Part shown: positions 32,379 through 38,910 of the stretch, piece after piece
How positions within the stretch are numbered: the stretch's first letter is position 1
Layout of the letters: each line of letters starts with the position of its first letter
Source: an uncultured Pseudomonadota bacterium
GTDB taxonomy: Bacteria > Myxococcota_A > UBA796 > CAJQPC01
Reading direction: 5' to 3'
Assembly: GCA_913060515.1 (NCBI GenBank)
Contig: CAJXRZ010000059.1
Span: 1 to 38,910 of the forward strand
DNA: 38,910 bases
Made by a program: the position numbers and the translations under genes
Notes under the pieces: generated by a model
What the model saw: the letters and a program-made list of their open reading frames with translations, nothing else
What the model was told of the DNA's origin: nothing
Databases searched by the model: none

Positions 32379-32412
32379 AGATCGCCCGATGATCCACCTT
32401 TGAAGGCGATCT
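32379..32412. promoter_or_regulatory. Inverted repeat in the leader of the TonB operon
   Basis: AGATCGCC (32379-32386) and GGCGATCT (32405-32412) form an eight-base perfect dyad with 18 bases between, about 100-130 bases before the first gene's GTG. It could be an operator or an mRNA hairpin. Two similar CGTCCTGT(GT)CAC stretches flank it. The 285-base gap 32283-32567 otherwise shows no clear -10/-35 pair or small gene. Confidence 0.35.
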
Positions 32413-32562
32413 CTGTGGAACCCCACCCTTCTTTGTGACAGGACGCGTACGGCGCGGTGAGCCTTCGCAACGGAACGCTTCACCTGGCTGCAACAAGGGG
32501 GTCCGCTCTATGGAGCCCCTCGGCAACGCCTCTCCAGCTCACTGACCTGGAGCGGAGAGCAA

Positions 32563-32575
32563 AGGGCTCAGCCCT
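32563..32575 (-). terminator. Weak hairpin overlapping a stop codon
   Basis: On the minus strand AGGGC-TGA-GCCCT, with the stop codon of the Cys-rich lipoprotein gene in the loop, is followed by TTGCTCT. The stem is only five bases, so termination is doubtful. Confidence 0.25.
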
Positions 32576-32999
32576 GGTTGCACCACTCAGCGCGGGTCTG
32601 CTGCACGTTGGCACAAGACTGCTCGCTGGAGCGGCCTGCCGCCTCGCACTGGGCAACACCCCAGTTCACCGTGTCCATGATGGCTTCGGGAGAAGGCGCG
32701 CCGTCACAGAAGCCTGCGCTGGCAGCCGCGGTGTTCAAGCAACCCTGCATGAAGACCTGGGACATGCCCTGGCAAGTGCCCTTCTCCATCACGCCACCCG
32801 TGCAGGCCGCCGCCTTGTCCAAGGAAGCCACCAAGCAGCCGTCCTGGTCGCTGCTCAAGCCGTAGCTCTCGCCTTCGGCCATGACGATCTCGCCTTGGGC
32901 TGCAATCTCATTCATCTGGTCCTCCAGGCCTCCACAAGCCAGGGACAACCCAGCGATAAGAGACATGGCGGCGACAACAAAAGGGGTACGTGTGTTCAT
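32568..32999 (-). CDS. Small Cys-rich lipoprotein
   Basis: 143 residues from the ATG at 32999 (MNTRTPFVVAAMSLIAGLSLAC, lipidated Cys at 22). The mature part has nine further Cys residues spaced through helical segments (DGC, AAAC, KGTCQ, QGCL, GFCD, AQCE, QSCA, EWCN). This suggests a disulfide-stabilised helical fold. No family recognised. It lies upstream of the TonB operon on the same strand, 285 bases away, and is divergent from the transglutaminase-like lipoprotein. Confidence 0.75.
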   Translation of the reverse strand: MNTRTPFVVAAMSLIAGLSLACGGLEDQMNEIAAQGEIVMAEGESYGLSSDQDGCLVASLDKAAACTGGVMEKGTCQGMSQVFMQGCLNTAAASAGFCDGAPSPEAIMDTVNWGVAQCEAAGRSSEQSCANVQQTRAEWCNQG

Positions 33000-33142
33000 G
33001 GAGCGAAGAATATGACAGCCGCCGCCAATTTTCATCCCGCCACCGGTACTTTCTGAGAACTCTTACACCCTGGCCCGCTTTTTGGCACGGCCAAGGCCAG
33101 GCCACTTGCACCGAGGCGGATTGGAGCGTAGATACGGGTCCC

Positions 33143-33160
33143 TACCGATACACTTCGGTA
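33143..33160 (+). promoter_or_regulatory. Leader hairpin before the transglutaminase-like lipoprotein
   Basis: TACCGA and TCGGTA form a six-base stem around TACACT. The hairpin ends two bases before the AAAGGAG (33162-33168) of the gene at 33177. The CACTTCGGT string is shared with the two hairpins after this gene's stop. It may influence translation. Confidence 0.35.
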
Positions 33161-33176
33161 CAAAGGAGCCCTCGAA

Positions 33177-35387
33177 ATGAGCATCGGCGCACTTCTCCTG
33201 CTGACCACCGCCTGCAACAACGGCCCCCGCGACGCCATCAGCCTGGACTGGGAGTCCGGTCAGACCTTCCACGTCGCCGCCTCCTACAAGAACGCCATGG
33301 TGCGCACCGAGGAGAGCCCCACCGCTCTCGACGGCAGCCGCGATGCACAGTTCGGCGAGATCTGGAGCGATGAGCTGGTCTGGACCTACCAGGTCGTCGA
33401 GACCGGCTTGGTGCCCGACAGCAGCGATGAGCTCTACGAGTACGCCCTCGACGCCAGCGGCGAGGTCGCCAGCTTGGCCGTCTTGCGCGCCTACGTCGAT
33501 GAGAGCCTCAACGACGACCCTGCAGCCCTGGACAGCGACCCCGTCGTCTACTTGGTCTTCCGCGAGGACCGCGACCGTCTGGCTGCCGTCATCAGCTTCG
33601 TGAACGTGGACGGCGAGCGCGTCGAGACCGCCTACGACACCACCGACCTGGGCAAGAGCTACAGCACCCTGTCCCAGTCGCAGCTCACCGCAGCCCCCAC
33701 CTACTTGGCGCCCTTCACTGCTTCTTGGGAAGACAAGAGCACGGTGCTGGAGAACGGCTCCCTGCTCGACTCCGTCAAGGTCGACAAGGGCGTGGCTGAC
33801 GTGCTCTTCGACGACGAGGTCTCCGGTGACCTAGTCGCTACCCGCTACGAGGATGGCGCCCCTTGGCCCACCCGCACCGTCTCGGACAACCTGGACGCCC
33901 GCCTGATGACCGACGGCGAGGTCGAGGCCAAGCGCGCGAGCATGCCCTTCATGCTGCCAGAGGCCCCAGAGGACTTTGACTACCGCGCCGCACTGGCCGC
34001 CAGCATCGACATCGACAGCGCCCTGACCCTGGACGCCGAGACCATCGCCGGTGGCTGGGACGAAGGCGTCTACGAAGAGTTCCGCCCCTGGGCCGGCTCT
34101 TGGTGGCCCCTGGCCAAGGGTGGCCTGGTCTTCGGCTACGAAGATGGCTTTAGCACCCGCGAGACCTACTCCCTGCGCATCAAGGACCAGGTCGACCCCA
34201 TCAAGACCGACATGGACAAGATCTCCACCGAGCTGCGCGAGATGGAAGACGGCGCCGACAAGGATGCCAAGCGCGAGGAGTACTCCGCCAAGCAGAAGGA
34301 GCTCGTCACCATCCTGGTCGAGTACTACGACGGCATCCGTCAGGACCTGGACGGCGGCCGCATCACGCTGGCCAACGGAAAGATGACCCACGTCGACGGC
34401 TGGTCCTACGATCTGGACGAGCTCTCCCCAATGGACAAGTTTGCACTGTCCATGTGGGCCAACGACGGCATGCCCGGCAACAACCCCTTCTACATCTCCG
34501 CCTGGGAGATCTTGAACAGCTACAACCCCGCGGGCGGTAGCTGGTGGGGTCACTGCAACGGTTGGGCTGCAGCAGCCATCCTCACCGATGAGCCTCGCCA
34601 GTCCGTGGATGTGGACATCAAGGGCCAGAACGTCGAGTTCACCACCGCCGACATCAAGGGCCTCCTCACCGAGTCCCACTACAGCACCAACAGCCGCTTC
34701 TACGGCAAGCGCTACTACAAGGAAGGAGACGACCTCTCCGACCTGACCCCATCGGCCTTCCACAAGCTCATTACCTTCTACTTGAAGGAGCAGAAGATCC
34801 CACTGGTCTTCGACACCACCGCGAGCGATGCGGTGTGGAACTTCCCGGCCTACAACGCCAGCGTTGTCGTCGAGGAGACCACCCTGGGTGGCGCCGCAGC
34901 AAAGGTGAACATCAACACCGCCTCCTCGGAGGAGCTGCAGGAGCTCAACGGAATCGGCCCAACCTTGGCCAGCCGCATCATCGAGTACCGCCAGTGGGAA
35001 GGCCCCTTCCAGAGCATCGAGGAGATCACCGAGGTCAGCGGAATCGGCAACGGTACCCTCTCTGACATCGAGGGCAACATCACCGTCGACGCCTTCCAGC
35101 GCACCTTCTACGTCGTGGCCGTCGTGACCCTGACCAGCGATGGTGTCGACGAGACCCACCTGGACGGCGACATGCCAGAGTCCTTCACCGAGACTTGGGG
35201 CTACACCCTGACGACCGACGCCAACGGCCGCGTGCTCGAAGGCAAGTGGGACGACGACAACAAGCACCCCGACTTTGCTTGGGTGCCCTACAACAACCCC
35301 ACCAGCGCCGGAAACGGTTCCTCCGAGAACCCCTTCCTGCCCTACACCTACTTCAAGGACACCGTGGGCGACTACGACCGCAAGTGA
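33177..35387 (+). CDS. Transglutaminase-elicitor-like lipoprotein with inserted ComEA-type HhH domain
   Basis: 736 residues. AAAGGAG eight bases before the ATG fixes the start, giving a short signal without basic residues (MSIGALLLLTTAC, Cys at 13). The first 440 residues are unrecognised, with a charged helical stretch at about 345-385. WWGHCNGWAAAAI (Cys460) resembles the active-site segment of transglutaminase-elicitor (GP42-like) domains. FHKLITFYLKEQKIPLVFDT and VWNFPAY follow, and the domain appears to close near NKHPDFAWVPY (696-705). Between these two parts, residues 576-637 are a helix-hairpin-helix pair: VNINTASSEELQELNGIGPT, then EITEVSGIGNGTL. Predicted surface or periplasmic enzyme or binding protein. 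The insertion is the odd feature. Confidence 0.82.
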   Translation: MSIGALLLLTTACNNGPRDAISLDWESGQTFHVAASYKNAMVRTEESPTALDGSRDAQFGEIWSDELVWTYQVVETGLVPDSSDELYEYALDASGEVASLAVLRAYVDESLNDDPAALDSDPVVYLVFREDRDRLAAVISFVNVDGERVETAYDTTDLGKSYSTLSQSQLTAAPTYLAPFTASWEDKSTVLENGSLLDSVKVDKGVADVLFDDEVSGDLVATRYEDGAPWPTRTVSDNLDARLMTDGEVEAKRASMPFMLPEAPEDFDYRAALAASIDIDSALTLDAETIAGGWDEGVYEEFRPWAGSWWPLAKGGLVFGYEDGFSTRETYSLRIKDQVDPIKTDMDKISTELREMEDGADKDAKREEYSAKQKELVTILVEYYDGIRQDLDGGRITLANGKMTHVDGWSYDLDELSPMDKFALSMWANDGMPGNNPFYISAWEILNSYNPAGGSWWGHCNGWAAAAILTDEPRQSVDVDIKGQNVEFTTADIKGLLTESHYSTNSRFYGKRYYKEGDDLSDLTPSAFHKLITFYLKEQKIPLVFDTTASDAVWNFPAYNASVVVEETTLGGAAAKVNINTASSEELQELNGIGPTLASRIIEYRQWEGPFQSIEEITEVSGIGNGTLSDIEGNITVDAFQRTFYVVAVVTLTSDGVDETHLDGDMPESFTETWGYTLTTDANGRVLEGKWDDDNKHPDFAWVPYNNPTSAGNGSSENPFLPYTYFKDTVGDYDRK

Positions 35388-35431
35388 TTGTGGCCAGGCC
35401 ATCCTGAGAGGGGTCGCCAGTCGATGAAAAG

Positions 35432-35461
35432 GGGCGGCTTGCACTTCGGTGCAGGTCGCCC
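35432..35461 (+). terminator. Strong TTCG-loop hairpin, probable terminator
   Basis: A 13-pair stem (GGGCGGCTTGCAC / GTGCAGGTCGCCC, with G-T pairs) encloses a TTCG tetraloop, 45 bases after the stop of the transglutaminase-like gene. AAAA precedes and GTTCTGCTCT follows, a poor T-tract. Confidence 0.6.
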
Positions 35462-35478
35462 GTTCTGCTCTGTGCTGT

Positions 35479-35500
35479 GGCCTGCACTTCGGTGTGGGCC
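35479..35500 (+). terminator. Second TTCG-loop hairpin in tandem
   Basis: GGCCTGCAC-TTCG-GTGTGGGCC is a nine-pair stem with the same loop, 18 bases after the first hairpin, followed by GCTCTTGTCTCT. It shares CTGCACTTCGGTG-type sequence with the first, so it may be a duplicated terminator or RNA-protecting structure. Confidence 0.5.
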
Positions 35501-35551
35501 GCTCTTGTCTCTGGCCCACCGCCTTGCAGCCCTGGGGTAGGCTGCTGCCCA

Positions 35552-36304
35552 ATGCTCTTGTCTTTGTTGCTCTCCTGCACCCCGCCAGCCCTAAGCGAAG
35601 CGGATCTCTTCCGCGAGGCGCTGGCTGCCCCAAGCCTAGAGAGCGCCCTCCCCCTGTGCATCCAGCTGCCCCCGCCCGCCAGCGAGGACTGTACGGTCGC
35701 AGCTCGGGAAGCGCACAAGGCCATTGACCCAGAGGGCTGCGCGATGCTGGTCGATGCCCGCTGGCGCAGCGAGTGCTTCTTCGTGACGGCGGAGGCACAG
35801 GTCGAGGCCGGGGACGCTGCCGGCGGCTTGGCCTCGTGTGCGGAGTCGGGCAGCTATCGGCAGAGCTGCGTTCAGCACCTCTGGCAACAGGAGCTCTTTC
35901 CGCTCGGAGAGCTCTCCGCTACCCAAGCCCTTGAACCCATGGCACAGCTCACCGAACGCTACGGCCCCTACTTGGTCGATGGAGAGCGGCAGCTCTGGCG
36001 AGAGTACTGGATGCAGTACGCCGAGCGCAGGCCCATCAACCCGATGACCTGCGTGGATCTGCCCCCTCAAGCCCACTGCGAGGATGGCTGGCGCGTGGCC
36101 ACCTCCAGGCGCCTTTGGCAGAAACTCAAACCCTATGCCAGCAAGCTGGAGCCGGGCCCCCAGTGCATGGCCATGCTGCCCAGGGCCCGCGTCGGCGCCG
36201 ACATCCACCCGGACGCCCCCGAGCTGGCGCGCCAGTACAGCTGCAAGACCCACAGCGGCAAGCTTCCGTGGACCCCCATTTTCTCTACATCGCCACCACG
36301 ATAA
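35552..36304 (+). CDS. Cys-rich lipoprotein of unknown function
   Basis: 250 residues from the ATG at 35552, giving MLLSLLLSC with the candidate lipidated Cys at 9 and no basic residue before it. The mature protein has about ten further Cys (LCIQ, DCTV, GCAM, ECFF, SCAE, SCVQ, TCVD, HCED, QCMA, SCKT) in helical, Ala/Glu/Trp-rich sequence. Pairs of Cys about 10-15 apart suggest disulfide-linked helical hairpins. There is no known family, and the Shine-Dalgarno is weak. It ends 54 bases before the BIG2/CARDB lipoprotein start. Confidence 0.68.
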   Translation: MLLSLLLSCTPPALSEADLFREALAAPSLESALPLCIQLPPPASEDCTVAAREAHKAIDPEGCAMLVDARWRSECFFVTAEAQVEAGDAAGGLASCAESGSYRQSCVQHLWQQELFPLGELSATQALEPMAQLTERYGPYLVDGERQLWREYWMQYAERRPINPMTCVDLPPQAHCEDGWRVATSRRLWQKLKPYASKLEPGPQCMAMLPRARVGADIHPDAPELARQYSCKTHSGKLPWTPIFSTSPPR

Positions 36305-36358
36305 ACGGCGATGCCGAGCGGGCTAGCGCCTGTTAGACTGCCGATTACGGAGGTCTCT

Positions 36359-37636
36359 GTGCTCTTTCTCTTGTCCCTGGCCTGCACCAAGGACGGCATC
36401 CTGGGTGACGACACCGCTGCCGACAAGGAACTCCTGGGCATCTTGATTGCGCCGGAGTCGCTGATCGTGCCCATTGGCAGCACCGCTCAGCTCCGGGCCA
36501 CCGGCCTGTACGCCGACCGCACCAGCGGCGACATTACGCAGTTCGTGGAGTGGAGCGCTAGCGGCGGAACGGTGAGCGTCTCCAACAGCCTGGACGCCGA
36601 GGGAACGGTCGAAGGCCTGAGCGTTGGGGACACCCAGATCGTGGCCTCCTGGCAAGGCATCGACTCTGTGCCCCTAAACGCATCGGTCACCAGTGCCGAG
36701 CTGCTCGGCCTGACCATCGAGCCCAAGGAGCTGGACCTGGCGCTAGGGGACGAGGTGCAGCTGGCTGCTATTGCGGCCTACTCCGATGGAAACCGAGCCG
36801 ACTCCTCCTCCCAGGTGCGTTGGCTCACCGACTCCGGCAGCATCGCCCAGATCGCGGCAGGCGGTGTGCTCTTGGCCGCGGGCGAGGGCAGCACCAACAT
36901 TCGCGCAGAGTGGGAGGGCATGAGCACCCCCGATGCGCCGGTCACCGTGGTCAAGTCCGCCCAGGCTGACTTGGTCGTGAGCAAGATGTCGGCCGTCGCT
37001 TCCTCCTCCGAGGTCACCGTGACCGTCACCATCGAGAACAAGGGCCAAAAGGGTGCCTCCGAGTTCTGGGTCGATGTGTTCTTGGACCCCTCGGGCACCC
37101 CATCGGTCGGGGAGCTGGGCGACGACTTTGACCTGCTCTCCTACGTCGGTCCTGGAAAGACCATCCAGGCCAACTTCGTGCTCTCCGCCAGCGCCGGCCA
37201 ACACACGGTCGCTGTCCTGGCGGACTCCAACGACGACGTCAAAGAGAGCAATGAGAGCAACAACACCTTCAGCGGCCAAGTCGACGCCGGCGCTCTGGGG
37301 CCCAACCTGAGCATCAGCTACTTCGACTACGTCGCGGACGAATACTCCATCTACTACGCGGTGGACGTCTACAACTCGGGCACCGAGACCGTCGATGAGT
37401 TCTACATTGACCTCTTTGTGGACTCCGCGGACAAGCCCACCGTCGGGGATGTCGGCGACGGCTTTGTTCTGGTCGAGAGCCTGGAGCCCGGCGAGACCAC
37501 CTACGCCGACTTTTTGGTGGAGTACGGTGGCTGCTATCCCTGCTGGTCACACCTGTATGTAGACAGCGATCAGTACATCGACGAGACGGACGAGACCGAC
37601 AACTATGCAGGGACGTTGTACGTTTACAACGAGTAG
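36359..37636 (+). CDS. Surface lipoprotein with BIG2 and CARDB domains
   Basis: 425 residues from a GTG at 36359 with GGAGG five bases upstream. This gives the signal MLFLLSLAC (Cys at 9, no basic residue). Residues about 25-105 and 108-190 are two BIG2-type Ig domains (LLGILIAPESLIVPIGSTAQ and LLGLTIEPKELDLALGDEVQ). Residues about 200-310 and 315-425 are two CARDB-like domains, each ending in the acidic D-E-[ST]-[ND]-E-x-[ND]-N signature (VKESNESNNTFSG; IDETDETDNYAG). Likely a calcium-stabilised adhesin or structural lipoprotein outside the outer membrane (inference). Confidence 0.83.
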   Translation: MLFLLSLACTKDGILGDDTAADKELLGILIAPESLIVPIGSTAQLRATGLYADRTSGDITQFVEWSASGGTVSVSNSLDAEGTVEGLSVGDTQIVASWQGIDSVPLNASVTSAELLGLTIEPKELDLALGDEVQLAAIAAYSDGNRADSSSQVRWLTDSGSIAQIAAGGVLLAAGEGSTNIRAEWEGMSTPDAPVTVVKSAQADLVVSKMSAVASSSEVTVTVTIENKGQKGASEFWVDVFLDPSGTPSVGELGDDFDLLSYVGPGKTIQANFVLSASAGQHTVAVLADSNDDVKESNESNNTFSGQVDAGALGPNLSISYFDYVADEYSIYYAVDVYNSGTETVDEFYIDLFVDSADKPTVGDVGDGFVLVESLEPGETTYADFLVEYGGCYPCWSHLYVDSDQYIDETDETDNYAGTLYVYNE

Positions 37637-37638
37637 AC

Positions 37639-37950
37639 TCAGTCCATCGGGCAGTCAGGTTCCGACAGTGGGCAGGTCCAGATGGCTTGAATGCCAGATT
37701 CGTGACTCAGTAGCGCATGGCTCAGACTCTCCCAAGTCTGGATCTGAACTGTGGGGTATCTTGGATCCGAGACAACCCAATGCTGCAATGGCTCGTCCCA
37801 ACCAACCAACACTCTCACATATGGTTGACGATTCTCCTTGTCAATCAGCAAGGTGGGTCGGCCCCGCTGTGCTCGCCTTTGGGCTTCTACCGCAGAAACG
37901 GGCCTCCGAGCCAGCCCAAGGGGCTCAAGACTGGTCAGCGCAGCCTCCAA
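37639..37950 (-). CDS. C39-peptidase-like C-terminal fragment, in frame with the gene before it
   Basis: 103 residues from a TTG at 37950. The same frame stays open back to 37992, directly after the TAA of the next gene upstream. It has no signal peptide and no clear catalytic Cys. The segment RPTLLID, YVRVLVGWDEPLQHWVVSDP and an IQTWESL helix resemble the His/Asp half of C39-type cysteine peptidases or bacteriocin-processing folds. It may be a separate small protein made by re-initiation, the readthrough extension of the upstream peptidase, or a decayed remnant. Base composition is lower in GC than most of the window. Confidence 0.45.
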   Translation of the reverse strand: MEAALTSLEPLGLARRPVSAVEAQRRAQRGRPTLLIDKENRQPYVRVLVGWDEPLQHWVVSDPRYPTVQIQTWESLSHALLSHESGIQAIWTCPLSEPDCPMD

Positions 37951-37992
37951 GTCGATGCCTTGTTCTGGGCTGAGGGCTGACTCAGACCGGAT

Positions 37993-38760
37993 TTACTGGT
38001 CGAACTCCTTTGCGGTGAACCGGCCCCACCTTGGGTCGACGACGGCCAGTGTGCTCCTTAGGGCAAAGGGCAACGAACTCAACTCGGCATGCTCTTTGGG
38101 ATTACGCCAAGAGTGAATCCTGTCGTAGGGCATCATTCGCACCCCAAAACGGGGGGGCTGGTCGTGCACACGTGAAGTCAGAGTGGAATCAGCGTCACTG
38201 GCATTGACCCAATTCCAAGCACCATTGGATTCGATCTCGTAGAGCGTATCGAATCCAGCAGGAAGGCGATCTGATATCCATCTCCAGTCGACCAAATCGA
38301 CCCACGGAAGACCGGGGTCATACAAGATGAACAATCCGGTGGGCCGGTCAACTCCTAGGACCACCACAGCATGCTTCTTCCCTTCCGGGTAAAGCAAGCC
38401 GATAATTGCGGGCTTCCCAGAAAGAGCCAAGCGATGCAAGCGCTCCTTGGAGATGGTATCGGCACTCACCCCGTAGCGTTCAAGGTGTTCAAAGACTGGC
38501 TCGAAATAGAGTCCGTCATTGGCTGCCACACCGAGCTTACTCCGCACTCCATCGTCGAAGAACTGGAATGGCACGGCTGACCACGCAGGATCAATCATCT
38601 TGATCGAATAGAGGACCGATGCGGTGACACACGAGTTTGGAGACCCGACTTCGAACTGCGAGATGTGGTGCTCCTTGTACTGCTCCAGACGTTTCTCTTG
38701 CTCACCGTCCCCCTCTGGAGACGTGCAGGACAGTAGTAGTGATACAAGGATCACGCTCAT
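37993..38760 (-). CDS. C39-like cysteine peptidase lipoprotein
   Basis: 255 residues. The N-terminus MSVILVSLLLSC (Cys at 12, no basic residue) is followed by an acidic linker. A papain/C39-like fold appears: ISQFEVGSPNSCVTASVLYS carries the candidate nucleophile Cys after a Gln-containing strand. GKKHAVVVLGVDRPTGLFIL then carries the His, and YDPGLPWVDLVDWRWI the Asp. A second, weaker unit follows (HAELSSLPFALRSTLAVVDP). It may cleave peptides in the envelope, or bind them if inactive. GC content is near 52 percent in places, against clearly higher values elsewhere. The open frame continues past its TAA. Confidence 0.68.
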   Translation of the reverse strand: MSVILVSLLLSCTSPEGDGEQEKRLEQYKEHHISQFEVGSPNSCVTASVLYSIKMIDPAWSAVPFQFFDDGVRSKLGVAANDGLYFEPVFEHLERYGVSADTISKERLHRLALSGKPAIIGLLYPEGKKHAVVVLGVDRPTGLFILYDPGLPWVDLVDWRWISDRLPAGFDTLYEIESNGAWNWVNASDADSTLTSRVHDQPPRFGVRMMPYDRIHSWRNPKEHAELSSLPFALRSTLAVVDPRWGRFTAKEFDQ

Positions 38761-38767
38761 CTAATTC

Positions 38768-38896
38768 TCAATAGCCGGTATCGACAAGGTCCTCACCGGT
38801 ATCCTCAGGTGAGAGTGTAGTTGGTCCCTGTCCTGGTCCAGGGGCTCCGAGGATCTTACTGTCGCGTTCATAGAAGTTGAGCCTTGTAGCCGCAAG
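38768..38896 (-). CDS. C-terminal end of a probable Asp-Thr-Gly-rich lipoprotein (incomplete)
   Basis: The last 42 codons before a TGA at 38768-38770 read in part SPEDTGEDLVDTGY, matching the EDTGEEILDTG stalk of the lipoprotein at 3695. No ATG is in frame, and a TGA at 38897-38899 closes the frame near the contig end. So either the gene has a frameshift in poor end-of-contig sequence or only a remnant survives. Seven bases separate its stop from the ATG of the peptidase lipoprotein. Confidence 0.35.
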   Translation of the reverse strand, partial: LAATRLNFYERDSKILGAPGPGQGPTTLSPEDTGEDLVDTGY

Positions 38897-38910
38897 TCAG
38901 GAACCACCCT

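Noticed and set aside
33075-33110. Sigma-54-like TGGCACG near the start of the transglutaminase-like gene
   Set aside because: The required TTGC element is not at the correct distance; a TTGCAC-17-TAGATA pair nearby matches sigma-70 poorly.
33831-35798. 655-codon minus-strand open frame
   Set aside because: It is fully antisense to the transglutaminase-like lipoprotein and part of the Cys-rich lipoprotein, both with good starts and domains. Its composition is typical of a shadow frame.
1-38910. CRISPR arrays, tRNA, rRNA genes, insertion sequences
   Set aside because: I saw no regularly spaced repeats, no tRNA T-arm/acceptor patterns, no rRNA core sequence and no transposase. A tool search could still find a small RNA.

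Overview
The window is a contig end from a high-GC Gram-negative bacterium. It has many outer-membrane or surface lipoproteins, a TonB apparatus, a Tat-exported DUF1501 protein, and Asp-Thr-Gly-rich lipoprotein stalks. Together these suggest Myxococcota or another former deltaproteobacterial lineage. This placement is inference: there is no rRNA or marker gene beyond pyrF and murB. Bases 1-48 are not genomic. They match the Illumina Nextera i7 adapter (index TTCTGCCT plus the transposase mosaic end), so the first gene is cut by a library artefact.

Layout. (a) 49-2215, minus: contractile-injection or phage-type spike genes, namely a PAAR tip, a zinc-ribbon methyltransferase and two gp5/gpV-like spike paralogues, the second truncated. 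(b) 2277-6598: a small unknown protein, a small lipoprotein, then a tail-collar protein followed by two tandem Ig-like surface lipoproteins. (c) 6649-10027: pyrF, a lipoprotein, a PlsC acyltransferase, and the BolA/monothiol glutaredoxin pair ending in a clear terminator. (d) 10057-19638: a 765-aa repeat protein of unknown function, a sulfotransferase, murB, a DUF2239 gene sharing an operator region with murB, two unknown membrane-linked proteins, a split YeeE/YedE sulfur transporter, and a TMTC-like GT-C/TPR membrane protein. (e) 32282 down to 19650, minus: a tight eleven-gene operon. (f) 32568-38910: Cys-rich lipoproteins, a transglutaminase-elicitor-like lipoprotein with an inserted ComEA-type helix-hairpin-helix domain, a BIG2/CARDB lipoprotein, and a lower-GC end with C39-peptidase-like genes.

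The operon in (e) is the strongest system-level candidate. It encodes a lipoprotein, DUF3450, a TtpC-like ExbB, ExbB, ExbD, TonB, a TPR protein, a TonB-dependent receptor, a c-heme DUF1549/1588-like lipoprotein, a c-heme lipoprotein and a Tat-exported DUF1501 protein. Most junctions overlap by 1-10 bases. It reads as a complete Vibrio-TonB2-like energised outer-membrane system with its own receptor, wired to exported c-type cytochromes and an alkaline-phosphatase-fold-like enzyme. Substrate and function are unknown.

A second theme is that ten lipoproteins here appear to start with extremely short signal peptides: 7-12 residues before the Cys and no Lys or Arg. Several of these starts are fixed by Shine-Dalgarno sequences or translational coupling. 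Three other lipoproteins have conventional 18-21-residue signals, so the genome seems to use two classes.
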